This document shows, one piece after another, positions 38,626 through 51,939 of a stretch of DNA of 64,000 nt (its first letter is position 1; each line of letters starts with the position of its first letter). The translations under genes were made by a program, and so were the position numbers. The notes beneath the pieces are model-generated. The model did no database searches. It was not told the DNA's origin and saw only the letters and a list, made by a program, of their open reading frames with translations. Origin of the DNA: Hermodice carunculata (Eukaryota; Annelida; Polychaeta; Eunicida; Amphinomidae); assembly GCA_964020975.1 (NCBI GenBank), contig OZ026630.1, positions 60,360,470-60,424,469 on the forward strand, in the 5' to 3' direction.

Positions 38626-38845
38626 TCACCTGATGAAGAACACCTCTTCCAGTATCTGGCTCTCCTCTTTTTGAGCATCTGACTCGTCCATGGAGCTGGT
38701 GGATCCTCTCTGTTGGGGGTAGTAGGGTGACCTAGCAGCATGTACTGCCCGAGGGGTGGAAGCCTGACTGCCACTGTCATATGATCTGCTCCCAGTGTGA
38801 CCCTCCACCTCATCCACCAGGTCCAGTAGAGTGGATGCTCTCTCG
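38626..38845 (-). CDS. Last exon of the minus-strand coiled-coil gene
   Basis: The acceptor reads TATTTGTTTTCAG and the exon starts at 38845. The first base completes the AG left by the exon at 54317-54216 (AGC, Ser). Then 72 codons run to TGA (38628-38626): ERASTLLDLVDEVEG, an Arg/Ser/Tyr/Pro-rich middle (YYPQQRGSTSSMDESDAQ) and an acidic-hydrophobic end, ESQILEEVFFIR. The sequence ATCAG|GTGATAATG at the stop could instead be a splice donor, so the true C-terminus might lie further downstream. The intron before it is about 15.4 kb and full of repeats; extra exons of compatible phase inside it cannot be ruled out. Confidence 0.66.
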
Positions 38846-41800
38846 CTGAAAACAAATAGACAGGTGATACACTTGTTGTTAATAAAGTCCTTGTTATAAA
38901 AGACAACCCATACTGCCACATGGGCTCCATGACCACAAAAACTAAATACATAATGACATGTTTCTTTTTTTTCTTTCTTTTTTTTTTTTGTAATTTCCCA
39001 CTTTTAAGGACAGGTAGGACACAAAAACTTTTGCATGGCCGATTTTGAGATTTTAACATTTTTTACAAGATAAATGCCCTTTCTATAAGTTGTCAAAATT
39101 TCAAGCTTTTAACTAAAGTAGAAATATGAGAAAACTGCCAAAAACCACACAGGCATGTAGTCATCCGAACGTCCATGTGTCATTCTTTTGGTTTTCAGCC
39201 GCAAAACGGAACAATGCCACCCGAAATCACACTTAACAGCCTGTCACGTGGCGGCAGGTAGCAACAGCCCATAGCAAAAGGAGAGTGGTATCATGGCGGC
39301 ACCGCGAAATCAGGCGGGCAGGAAAAAGATGCAGACATGCTAACATATCATAGCCTTAGTGGTTTATTTTCTAGTTATCTTGCTTGTTTTGCGTTCTAAT
39401 GAAGGGAGACTTTAAATGTTCATGAGGAGCGGGAATCGTCAGGCGATGTCCCTTCAAAGGCCGTGCCGCGATGGACTACCCCAGTGGTCCTGCACACCAA
39501 AGACAGGCGGGGAAAAAACTGGCATTTTAATCAACAATACCCACGTACATAATACATTTTATCGAAACCCAGGGATGAGAAAATAAAAGTACAAATAAAC
39601 ACATCGAAATAAGCACAAACGTGAACAGAAGAGAAAACACACAAAATAGCGTTACAAAACTCAGGTTGGAAAGAGAAATGAAACTCATTGAGAAAATTAC
39701 TACAAAATAATGACAAGCTAACTAAGTAAAGTGTACAGACAAGTCTAACAAGCTAACTACATAAAATAGATAGGAGTAAATACAATAAAATACTATCCCT
39801 AAAAACGGGATGAAGAGGTAGGGGGTGGTAGACCAAACCTGCTATCCGTCCACTGACCATGAGCAGCCGCAGGCCGCCCCACCAAAGCAAGGCAACACAA
39901 CTTTCATTGCCAGGCTTGAGGTCACGGGGCCCGAAGGGCCTCCTCCATGATGTCACGCTTTGAAACCAGCTTGTCCTCGCCGTTTGACAGATCGCTGAAT
40001 AATGTTTTCCGTACTTCAAAGGTTCTTTTTTCCATGTGATTGGCCAAGAATTGATTGACAACCTCCCCAAATGTTAAGGGACGATGTTTACTACGTTTTG
40101 TACAAATATCAGCTCAACTTGAGCAAACAGTATTGTTTCAGAGGCAAATGATCAACATCAAAAGCCTTTGAAGCTTGTTTTCTCAGAAAGGATAATAGGA
40201 CGAAAACCCCACCTGACTGGTTATTCAAAGAAAACGACAGGGTGAAATTTAATCCAGTTGACAGCTTTTCATTCTGCAATGTCTGAACTGCAAAAACGAT
40301 TCAGCGATTTTCTAAATTTTGCTTTGTTCATTTTCTATGAAATGAAGAAAATGAACATCCTGGAAATCACAGGGAAAATTGAAACATCAAACTTTGAGGA
40401 TGGATAAAAGAAGAACTAAACCAAACATAAAAAAATTGCAGGATCGTTTTTTGTTTCCAATACGTCAGGATTAAGATGCAAGTGTAATTATGATTTTATC
40501 ACAAATAATTACTGACTTATATTGACATTTATGGGGTGGATACTTTGCGGTCAACTTTCAATTGTTTATTCAACAATTAACATCACAGACACCAACATAC
40601 AGAATGTATAAATTCTTTGGAGTATGACGATTACACACATATATGATATGTTATCCTAACACAAATACATTTTGTGCTAGGGTTGATTAAAGTGGGATTT
40701 ATTTTTGGTGTCTTACCTGTCCTTAATTTTAGTACATTGTATATGTATCTCTTACCTGTTTGGTTCTTTTTTCCAAAGGTCAGATCTGGCTTATGTTATC
40801 CTGACACAAATAAAGATATCTCTATGTCTATTGTATGTGTGTCTTTTCCTCCAGAACCACTTCCTGGTAGTCATTACCCTATTCCGTAGTCTGAACTCTT
40901 TACACTCCATCAGCTAACCTGTCACTGTCTAACCTGTATACACATAGAAGTACCATTGTCTTCTGCAGAATTTTGACACAGGCTGTATTAGCCAAAATAA
41001 ATTAAGGGTCTTGAGCGGACAACTACTCAGAACATGTTTTGGAGCCTGGACCTGTACATGTCTCTCCATGTCTATGTCTAACATGGGTAAAAATAACATG
41101 TACTGCATGGATGATTCTCAGCCACATACAAGTTCATTTAATTGTTTTCCATCCTTGTTTCGGCTTTTACATGTTTATCCAAACTTATAATGGTACTTTC
41201 ACATTTAAATTCCTTACAAAAGGAGCAGTCCATGTCACAGCAAGAACACGACATGCCATGCAAAAACACTGACCAGTGCATTACCAGTATAGCATGGGAG
41301 GAGTTAAATCTGTGACAAAAAATATAAAAGACCCAAAACACCATGCAGGCACCAAACAATATAATTACTTTTTGGACCACTGACCAGCAAATCAAGCTGA
41401 TGCATATATATTATGCCCTTACATGAAGTCTCAGCAGAACTAACTACTACATTGAGTGCAATCTGAAAGGTCTAGCGCATCTGCCTTTTCAGATATCATG
41501 CCCCAGAAAATTAAAGAATGACCCTGGCAATCTTGACATTGAGTCCAGGTCACTGTCCTTTCAACTCAATATTGACTTTCACTAGGATGACCAACTGTAA
41601 AAGTTTTGTTGTCTTGGCTCATCTAGTTATATACAATGCACAAGACATTCAAAGAGAATTGACCCTGATGACCTGAAATTGGATTTTGGTCACTGTCCTT
41701 CACAGTTGATGTAGACTTGCATATTATCAACTGTAAAAGTTGTGTAATCCTAGCTAATCCAGTTCTTGAGATATTGTATGCAAGAAATTCAATACACAGA

Positions 41801-42080
41801 GATGGACAGAGATGCACACAGATGCAGGATACATGTAAATAATACTCCCTTGTCTTTAGGGCCCTGGGGTAGACACAACACAATATGACCTCTCTGGTAA
41901 TGAATTTCACAGAGGTATCTCCAATTTTGCATGTAAATATGTTAAGTTTGTTTCCACTAAAGCTGGAATGACAGAGGACAATATCTGACACTGATTGAGT
42001 CAAAAGTTACAGAAGTTGCAGAAACTGTCGACCTATCCGTAAGAGTGAAAAATTTTATTTTAAGCATGAGTTATAAGAAA
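38846..42080 (-). other. Large intron of the minus-strand gene, 3' part
   Basis: It contains a T/C-rich tract (38959-38992) and a CpG-richer patch at 39180-39500 with ATGGCGGC in good start context at 39294 on the plus strand, but only a 15-codon frame. At 39760-40075, minus-strand pieces such as FGEVVNQFLANHMEKRTFEV and SDLSNGEDKLVSKRDIMEEA are coding-like; they may be an element ORF1 fragment or a gene remnant that I cannot identify. Confidence 0.4.
40855..41075 (+). repeat. Dispersed repeat, copy 1 of 2
   Basis: It shares 'agtcattaccctattccg', 'cctgtcactgtctaac', 'agaattttgacac/taggct' and 'acaactactcagaacatgt' with 58393-58640 in the same orientation at roughly 85% identity by eye. Both copies lie in introns of the same gene. 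The type is unknown; neither TIRs nor a tail were seen. Confidence 0.75.
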
Positions 42081-42960
42081 TTACTTTTTATTATAAGTAG
42101 TTGGGAATTATGTTTTCAAACAGATTAGGATGGTCTAAAGCAAAAGAAAACTTGGCAGCAAAAGCGCAGAAAGCTACTGGATTATTAAGGGGTTTTGAAA
42201 GTAAATGCTGAAAATTGTCTCATGATATTGCTTTCCATATTTTCAATCTAATGACACTTCCAATTTTACTATATGGCTCTGAAGTTTGGGGAACTACTTA
42301 TTATGAAAAAATAGAAAAAGTTCAAATTAAATTTTGTTAAATTTGTTTAGGATTATCTATGTCAGCCAGTAATTCAGCAGTGTTAGGTGAATGTGGTAGG
42401 TACCCTCTTTCTATTCATTACATGAAAGGAAGTATTACATATTGGATTAAACTTAATGTTGAAGGGTATGTTAAACATTTAAAGGAATTTAAGTTAAGGA
42501 GAGCTCTAGCTATATTTCGCACTGCTCCTCATTCTCTCAATATTGAGTTAGGCAGACATCATAATGTAGATATAGAGCTCAGATGGTGTTCATTTTGTTT
42601 ATCTGAAGGTTTATATTTTATTGAAGATGACATTCATTTTTTGTGTATATGTTCAAGATATAATGATCTAAGATGTAAATACCTCCAGAGTTACTTAGTC
42701 CACACACATATCCTATTCATTATCATTTTGTAAAACTTTTGACATCTGAAGAACATGGAACAATTTTAAATTAATCTTTGTACATATTTGAAGCTTTTAA
42801 ATTATTGAATGCAACAGTGGTATACATATGGATACTTTGATTTGTGTTACTGTGAAGTGCCACTCTCAAATTGTGTTCATTTTATTTTTTTATTACATAT
42901 GAATGTATTATAAGCCGGAGGCCTGAAATACGTGAATAAAGTATATACAAGTATATACTG
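42081..42960 (+). mobile_element. LINE ORF2 C-terminal fragment
   Basis: Plus-strand reading gives FSNRLGWSKAKENLAAKAQK, LMTLPILLYGSEVWGTTYYE, then after breaks an open frame (42359-42733) with GECGRYPLSIHYMKGSITYW and RWCSFCLSEGLYFIEDDIHF. This order (NRL.WSK, PILLYGSE.WG, GE.GRYPL, then a Cys/His-containing terminus) is the C-terminal region of a non-LTR retrotransposon. A 3' UTR follows and ends 'gcctgaaatacgtgaataaa' near 42940. At least two stops break it. Sense strand is opposite to the host gene. Confidence 0.8.
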
Positions 42961-43239
42961 ATTGGGTCAGATAGCGGATAGTCTTAGGCAACACCCATCA
43001 CAAAACCACAAGCTTTGCTGTTGTTTTATACCATAAATGTCATAGAGTCAGCTTTTCCAGTCCATTTTAAGGTACACTTTAAAGTGGTTTGCCTCCGATG
43101 CAGCCTGAATAACATGAATATTGACCCTTTGTCTATGTAACTATTGCCATGCCACAATGGGCATGCTCTGTACAATCAGTTCAAAGGATATATATAGAAC
43201 AGATCACACATTTAGACTCCCTAAGTACATACAACCATG

Positions 43240-44060
43240 TTTACTCAAACTTCATGATGTTCACAACAGCAGTCAGAAAATGATCAGTGTCACAAAAGAA
43301 GCATGTTTCACAATTAATTTGGTGATGTAATACATAGGATAATATCCAGCCAGGCAAATTGACTTCATTTCTAGACTTAATATCACAAATATATGAATTG
43401 TTAACACAATAAACCTACAAACTTAATTGACTGCAAGACTGTGCAGAATCTGTCTACTTTATAGGTACAATTATAAATTCAAAATTGCTGTATACGTACA
43501 AGCATTCTGGGTAAAAATGTGTTTTTTTAAGGAAATTTTGAATATATCTTGCAAATTAATCCAGATAAAGTGACCAACTTTGCATGGTTATGATTTCCAT
43601 ATAGTATTTGCAAAAATATCAGGGATCTTTTTTATGGACAAAGGTGATACAAAAATAGAACAATGTCTGTAAAATGGTAATGTTTGGACAACTCTTTTTT
43701 TTTTTTATATTCATTTAAAAAAGCGCTGATCATTTCTTAGAATATCTACGGTACGCTTTTGCCCATAACAGTTAATTCAGTGTATTAGTTTTGGTTTTCA
43801 TTAAAATCAGAGAATTAGTGTCAGAGATATATTCATGTAAAATGACCATATGGCGTAGATACCTGTTGTCTGTAATCAAGATAAGATCTAATGGTTAACA
43901 TGGTGCATCGACTACCATGTAAATATTTAAAGTATTTTGTTGTTTCTTCAGATTGTATTGGGTCTATAGTTATGTGACTGTGATACATATGTCTATTATG
44001 CTATCTCAGAGTGAATAAAATTATCTAAAACTGGTTGGACATTACCTTAAACAGAGAAAA
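43240..44060 (+). repeat. Dispersed AT-rich repeat, copy 1 of 2
   Basis: Collinear with 45830-46480: shared blocks include 'tgactgcaagactgtgcaga', 'ttaaaatcagagaatta', 'atggttaacatggtgcatcg', 'ctaccatgtaaatattt' and 'gagtgaataaaattatc'. Identity is low (about 65-70% by eye). The parent element is unknown; no ends are defined. Confidence 0.6.
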
Positions 44061-44299
44061 AGTTCTCACAGTTAAAGCCTTTTCAAAGCTTGCAACAGGG
44101 TCAGCATGAGCTGAGTTATTATGTGGGTCCTAACAAGTAGGACCCTCAGCTAACAACCAAACTGGTGTTATGTCAATACCTGCAGGCACTCAACCCCAAT
44201 ACTGTGGGGCCAGTAAATAGTCACAGTAGGCTTGCTTCAAACAGTCAGCCCATAGACTAGAATGTGCTTTGGCACCGTGCCTATACACCAGATTGTCCA

Positions 44300-44455
44300 C
44301 ACAGTGAAACCTGCTTGAACAACCTCCCCTTGGGGTGACCAGTTTGTGGTGTTTCAAGACAGTTGTCCTTAATAGGAGGCAGTTTCCTGAAAAAGTGGTC
44401 TGTCAAGACAAGTGGTCTGTCATCGGAATGGTCTCTCAAGATAGGGTCAACTGTG
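44300..44455. mobile_element. Short MITE with CACAGT ends
   Basis: It starts CACAGTGAAACCTGCTTGAA and ends GATAGGGTCAACTGTG, giving a terminal inverted repeat of about 12 bp. The interior is built of 'agtggtctgtcaagaca'-like phrases. Similar single ends lie at 24358 and, partly, at 56745-56790 and 61455-61475. The target duplication is unresolved. Confidence 0.55.
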
Positions 44456-44515
44456 TGACGGAAAACACATGAACTGATTTGCATAAGTCCCAATTACTAT
44501 TTGTACCTTTCACTT

Positions 44516-45297
44516 TTAGCTCAGCCGACTTGTCAGTCAGCTGAGCTTATAGGATGGTTCGTCATCCGTCCGTCCGTCCACAATTCACATTTTTGACTTC
44601 TCAAAAAAGCATTAGCCAGATTGACTTCAAACTTGGTGGGGATGTACCTTGGGTTGGTCTCTACCAAATTTGTTCAAATGGTTATGCTCCAGTGATTTTT
44701 TTATTCTTAATGAATTTTTTGGGGGGTAAATCTTAAAAAATCTTCTTCAAAACCGCTCACCCAATCACTTTGATATTCCACAGGAACACTCCTGGTGACT
44801 CCTAGTTCTTAATTTGTTCAGCAGGTGGCGCTGCATTTTTTTTGCCCAATTTTGTATGACTTTTGTGTGTTTCACTATTTCTGACTTCTCCAGAACCGTC
44901 ACTCAGATTAAGCTGAAACATTCCTTGTGGAAGGGTCAAACAAAGTTGTTTGCTAGGTGGCAATGTTGTGGATTCCTGTTTTTAATGATTTTTTTCAATT
45001 CGGGTTCTTATCAGTAAATGCTTTCCTATTGATCACTATGAAAGTCAATGGGCATTCTAATGTTACTTTACATTTTTGACTTCTTCTCCTAAACCATAAT
45101 CTAGGTTGACTTCAAACTTAGTGGCAATGTATCTTGGGTGGGTCTCTAGCATATTTGTTCAAATGGTCACGCTCATGATTTTTTTATTTTTTATGAATTT
45201 CCTTGTTTGTTTGGTTTTTTTTTTTTTGGCAAATCTTAATTAATCACAAGAGTATATGTACATGTCAGCTAAGCACAGGACTGCCACAGTCCTCTTG
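44516..45297 (+). mobile_element. F2 Helentron-like element, complete copy (782 bp)
   Basis: It starts TTAGCTCAGC. The 5' hairpin is AGCTCAGCCGAC / GTCAGCTGAGCT (12-bp stem, one G-T pair) with loop TTGTCA at 44518-44547. Next come CGTCCGTCCGTCCACAATTC, core blocks with 'ttgacttcaaacttggtggg', then at the 3' end GTCAGCTAAGC (45264-45274), hairpin GGACTG-CCA-CAGTCC (45278-45292) and TCTTGTT. The 3' GTCAGC motif repeats the second arm of the 5' hairpin. Non-coding. It is the reference copy for F2. Confidence 0.82.
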
Positions 45298-45829
45298 TTA
45301 CTTAAACTATATGAGAAGGGACAAAACAGAAGGAATATCATAATGGTGAAAATATTGCCCGTTATCTGATACCCAGACATTAATAACTCAACTGTTTGAT
45401 TATATCGGTCATTGCAGCTTGTCTTTTAACTCTCTTGTCCTGATGAAAGTGCTGTCAACTTTTTTGTGATATTTTCATCACCTTACATGAAGAACATTAC
45501 TGCAAACATGCAAGTAAAACTTGCGACCTGAATTGATGAGAGCCCCAAGGCCCACTCTTGAACTTTCATCCAAATAAGTTACAAAACTTGTGGACTTTCT
45601 CCTAAGATTGTTGTGGAAACGTGAAGCTCTGAGCTTCAAATGTGCAGTTTCTGCATGTGAGCAGTTAATAACAATCTTCCAAAAGCTGTTTTTCTCATGA
45701 CCCTTGAAACCCAATGAAATAGGTTGCACTACTCATGTCCTACATGTACATGTATGCATGGACTTCATTAGAACATTGTCACTATCAAGTAAATCTTGTG
45801 TCTTTCATTTACATTAACACAAATGGTGT

Positions 45830-46480
45830 GCTTCAAATATCAGCACTGCATCTAATGTTTTTCTCTTTTTTCAAGTCATAACTATTTAAGATAATGTCCA
45901 ACTTAGACATATGACTTCGCTTTCAGGCCAAATATCACAGAAGGATGCATCCCTAATATAATAAACCTTTTTACTCAACTGACAGCAAGTTTTGCAAAAT
46001 CTGTCTGCACTAAAGATGGAACTCAAAATTACATGTTGTATAAACACAAGTGTTTTGGACAAAAAGGTGGTTTTGCAAAATTATGGATATTTCCCAAAAA
46101 TATTGAAGATAAAATGGTCAAATTTGTGCCATTAAGAATTATAATCTCAATATATGTATCTGCAAAAGCATATCAGAGAAATTAAAGCCTGAGTAAATCT
46201 GTTTTGTTTTTATTCAATTAAAATCAGAGAATATGTTTTTAAGAAATATCCATGTAAAGGCGCATTTTACAGCAAATAAGTATTGTCAATACTCAATGTC
46301 CAAAGGTTAACATGGTCCATTGACAACCATGTTGATATTAAAAGTATTTCCTTAATTTCTTTAGATTTTATTGGAGCAAGAACTGCTTAATTTTGACATA
46401 TGATAGAAAATATATATGTCTCCAAAAACATCCCCAATTCTCAAAATGAACAAAATTATCCAACATCAGTCCAGTTGAAT
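45830..46480 (+). repeat. Dispersed AT-rich repeat, copy 2 of 2
   Basis: Diverged direct counterpart of 43240-44060 ('caactgacagcaagttttgc', 'aaaatcagagaatatg', 'ggttaacatggtccattgac', 'aatgaacaaaattatcc'). It ends just before the TTAA element at 46491. Confidence 0.6.
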
Positions 46481-46490
46481 ATTGTCTTAA

Positions 46491-46719
46491 CCCTTAAAGT
46501 GCTAATCACTGCTATAGTTGCTTTCTTATTACCATGACACATAAATTGGTTAAAAGAGTCAAATTCCTCATGAAGATACCTTTCATTCAAATACCAGCAA
46601 GCCTTGTCTGAAGCAAAAAGTAGTCTTAGTCAACAGCTTTCCTTGGGACACTGCGCACAATGCGTGCAAAGTGTCCAAAGGAAAGCTGTTGACTCAATCT
46701 TAAATCAGCATTTTAAGGG
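46491..46719. mobile_element. TTAA-flanked MITE, piggyBac-like ends
   Basis: TTAA at 46487-46490 and 46720-46723 flanks CCCTTAAAGTGCTAAT on the left and GCATTTTAAGGG on the right. TTAA plus CCCT is the usual piggyBac boundary. Near the right end is a strong hairpin: AGTCAACAGCTTTCCTT at 46628 and its complement at 46677-46693, around a GC-rich loop. 229 bp, non-coding. A diverged relative of the hairpin part lies at 54940-55035. Confidence 0.78.
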
Positions 46720-46939
46720 TTAATAATCCAATGTGCATCCCTGCCTCAGGCCTGTGACTGCTGGTACAGGTACAAAGAAAACATTTACTAACACACAAAG
46801 CCCTGACCCAGTGTTTTTATCATACCCATACAAGCTAGCTCTCAAATGACCGACACAAATGCATCTACATACATATTTAAGATTCATTCAAATTCTAACA
46901 AGTTGCCACTGACGCTAGCTTATACCCACCCACAATTTC

Positions 46940-48350
<1,411 letters not shown>

Positions 48351-48990
48351 TGATGAAATTAAGCACATCTGACGGTCCTAATATTAACATAATGTAAAAT
48401 CTCCAGGTAGACCAAATCCAACTCATGACATCAAAATGAGACAAAACAGTTAGATTATTTTCTACATCATACTCAGTAACTGCAAGTTTCATGACTTTCT
48501 AAGAGTAAGACTACATCAAAATGTCAAGGATTATGAGGCCTTAAAAATACCCAATTCAATAAAAAAGCACTGATTTATGTACACAAGAAAGTCATATTTT
48601 AGCTGAACAACAACTGTGTCATTGATGTTTGCTCTGCTGTCTAAAATTTGTTGTCCGATGCCTTCTAAAACAACTGGGTCATCATCATCACCAATAACTG
48701 TATGTACAGTACTTTCTAACACAGGACATGATCAAGGTGGTGTGACACTGACAAGTGTTTTTTTTTTATCAGTGAACACACCTTTTGTAACTTTTGGGCA
48801 CTTGCTTATATGTCACAACTGGTAAAATCTTATACTGGCAACATTTTGATACTTATTTTTTAAAAGCAGTTTTTATTTTTGCTCATTTCCACTATATTAA
48901 ATAATTTATATATTAAATCTCCCATAGTGGAACATTACGTTTTGATTTACAGATTGATAATACCAAAATGGTGATAGTCTTGAATTACAT

Positions 48991-49390
48991 GCTCTGTGAG
49001 TCTTTGGCAGACAACCTATAGCCTGTGTTATATACAGATATTGCAATCAACCAATTATTTACATACATGACCGGTAGTTACCACAAATATTTCTCTTTAT
49101 GAATAGAGTGACCTTTGGCTTTCACATTTAGTTCTCACCTGAATGAACGGACTCCATATGCCCCAAAATACTGTATTGTTTGCATATTTATTTGTCCTTA
49201 AACAAACTTGGAAAAATACCTCATAAAAACCTTTTATGTGTGCCTGATCATGAATACCACATTATCTCCTGCTGCCACCTGGTGACACTCAGGCACACCA
49301 AGAATTTCAAAGCAACTCAGTACATGTATGTAAATAATCAATGGTTGATTGCAATATTTGTACATAACACAGGCAAAGACTCACAGAGCA
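48991..49390. repeat. Inverted repeat with 70-80-bp arms
   Basis: The left arm (48991-49070) runs 'gctctgtgagtctttggca', 'gcctgtgttatatacagata', 'ttgcaatcaaccaattattt', 'acatacatg'. The right arm (49321-49390) is its complement in order, with a 12-bp gap. The spacer of about 250 bp is unrelated to known elements here. It is a probable foldback MITE. Confidence 0.7.
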
Positions 49391-50025
49391 TTCATCAGGC
49401 ACACAGCCCATTTATTATATCACTGTTGCACATCTTGTTGCCTCAATATCACTATACTTCATGTGCTGTACATGGTTACCATCTTATGATAAATAGCTTG
49501 GACACTAAATGCTTTTCCACCAAGAAATTGACAGGTAAATGTATTATGAATAATTCTGGAAGAGTTCACCTGATGCTCCCATGATACAATGATACAAAAT
49601 TCGTTGCTGTGCATCTGTATATAAACCCATATATTATATACACTTTAAGTTTTGTCTATCCATATGTGTACTTTCTGTCCTTTTCATGTAACAATAAAAG
49701 ATGTACGGTCAGTTTATAAAATGCCACAGATATTTTATCCATAGGGTTGGATTTGCACTTAACTTTTAGTTTAAACGTATTTATTTAATCTGGATAGCCC
49801 TATAGTACATCAAGATCACTAATACATGGGTTCTCAAGAACATGGAGACACACAGTAAGTATGTACAAGACACATAGGACAATACAAATGTTACCAATGT
49901 ATGATATCAGGGAAAACTCAGTATAAATATCAAAATTTGATTACATAGAAGATACCAATTAAGCCAGTATGAAGATGTTGAGTTCAATATTTACGCAAAG
50001 TGGAAGAAAGTGTGATACATAGAGA

Positions 50026-50113
50026 ATCTTACATGGCTGAGAGTGAGTTACTATTTTCTTTCACGATCCCGAGTGAGAGAAAAATAGTAACTCACTCTCC
50101 AGCCATGCAAGAT
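50026..50113. repeat. 88-bp near-perfect hairpin
   Basis: Arms of about 38-40 bp: AATCTTACATGGCTG, then GAGTGAGTTACTATTTT, answered by AAAATAGTAACTCACTC and CAGCCATGCAAGATT around a short loop with CACGATCCCGA. In the element class it resembles the MITE at 26520 (shared 'catggctgagag' / 'ctctcaaccatg' theme), so it may be a small member of the same group. Confidence 0.68.
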
Positions 50114-50521
50114 TTTGTTTATTCCATGTTTAATTGGGTCATCGCAAAAATTATGCCCTAAGCCTACTGTCAGTTTCAATGCCAACCTGGTGTGCCATGT
50201 TTGTTTATGTTCGTCACAGTTATTCCATGCCATGCATGACATATAGTCAAACATCGCTTGCACACATTTGATTTTGTCCAAATGTCAATGCATCATGTCA
50301 CTGATGCAGGCGTGTCACAATTTACTTGTAACAATATTTAGGCAATGTGATCTACAGTGGGCAACTACTTTTGAATTTCACTATAGAAAATGATAATTCA
50401 CTCTCAAACATAGAATAAAAATAAATTTTCATAGTCCAATCAAAGATCATTACAGTAACTGAAACGTTCAGTCATTAAAAGCACCTGGTATCAATAATGT
50501 ACAGCTGAAGTGCATCACAGA

Positions 50522-51640
50522 TCTAGATATTTAGGTAGTTAGAAAGCTGGTTACTGCCACAAAGAAATATTTCAGCTAACCTACCGCAACCAAAATGGAT
50601 TATAAGATGGGAGCTAACCCCTGGAGCAATCAAAGGAATAACAGTATTAAGTAATTTGTTTTTCTGAACAATGCAGTTGGGACAGAAGAGTAAAAAATGC
50701 TTAAAGTCTTCAGTGGGATAAAAACAGACACAGGATGTCAAGAACAATGTTAACTTTGTGGAGGTCAAAGTTTAATCTCGAGAATCCTAGGCATAATTGC
50801 GTGTGACAAATATTAGCAAATTTTGAATATTTGTAGGGAAAGCAAATCTCTAATGTCGCAAGGAGGTTATTCCACTGTTTGATAGCATTTGGGAGAAAAG
50901 AGTTACCCAGACGTGATATTCTACATCTAGTGGAGTGCACTGACATCGAATGTCGGAGAGCACGAATGGGGGGCACTAGATCAGAGACATGGAGGGAGTC
51001 AGATTGTGGTACATTTTGTAAAAGAGGACAAGCTTGAAGTATTTACGTCTGTCTGCAAGAGTTGACCACCCAAGCTCACGAAGTAAGTTAACATGTGATG
51101 TATGTTTCAAAGCACCAGTACAAATTTTAGTGGCATTATACTGAATCAACTCCAACTGATCAGACAGCACCTTACCAGTTGTCGAACAATATGGTTTGAC
51201 TGGGGATTTGCGTGATAGTTTGTACTTAAAGCTCCAAAGTACGGACATTCTTTGACCAGCTTTACTGGTATTCTGTGTGAAAAGGGCACACCAAGATAAG
51301 TTACCACTCAAAGCGATACAGAGATGTCCATGCCTCAGGAATCTGAGACCCACCTAAGAAAACAGGCGGGTGATGAGGTTTAATGCATTTTCACTAACTG
51401 ATAGTGATTTGATGGCATTGAATAACACTTGCCATAGCCTGCACCAGTAACGTATTAAAGACAGATTGGTGTTCTGGTGGCATGGAGAGTGAACAGGGTT
51501 ATTGATGATTTTGAGCATGCTAATATCATCAGCAAACGTGTGAGATTGTCCACTAGGTCATGAACAAAAACCCAAGAATGGGAGGGGTCTGAGGATAGTG
51601 CCTTGAGGCACCCCTGCCTGGACAGCCTTTCAAATAGGTT
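50522..51640 (-). mobile_element. LINE fragment (reverse transcriptase 3' half), degenerate
   Basis: Minus strand, in order: AGVPQGTILRPLPFL near 51615 (family consensus GVPQGS.LGPLLF), FADDIS near 51535 (the YADD catalytic box as FADD), then an open piece 51353-50976 with VLSDQLELIQYNATKICTGA and LLRELGWSTLADRRKYFKLV, then NSFLPNAIKQWNNL near 50880, and finally a terminus with FLLFCPNCIVQKNKLL near 50680. The order fits a CR1/L2-like LINE. Several frameshifts and internal losses make it inactive. It lies in the large intron, in the same orientation as the host gene. Confidence 0.85.
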
Positions 51641-51939
51641 TCACCTGAACTTTTAGTAGAAATAACTCAAAAACATGTAAAATGATTCTTCATACAAATA
51701 TGCAGGGAAACAAGTTTTCGTTTTCCTTCAAAAGGAATGGTTCTTATATGACAAAAATTTTCAGTAACTCAAATTGGCATTGATAACTTTTTCTGTTCTT
51801 GAGCTCCCCAAAACATTTAAAATTAGAATATCACTGATCAAAAAATTGCTCCCTAAAAGATATTCTTTTCCTCCCATTGCCACTATTCATTTCACACAGA
51901 TGTATCTATTCAGTTTTGACCTAAGCTTTTTTTTTTGGG

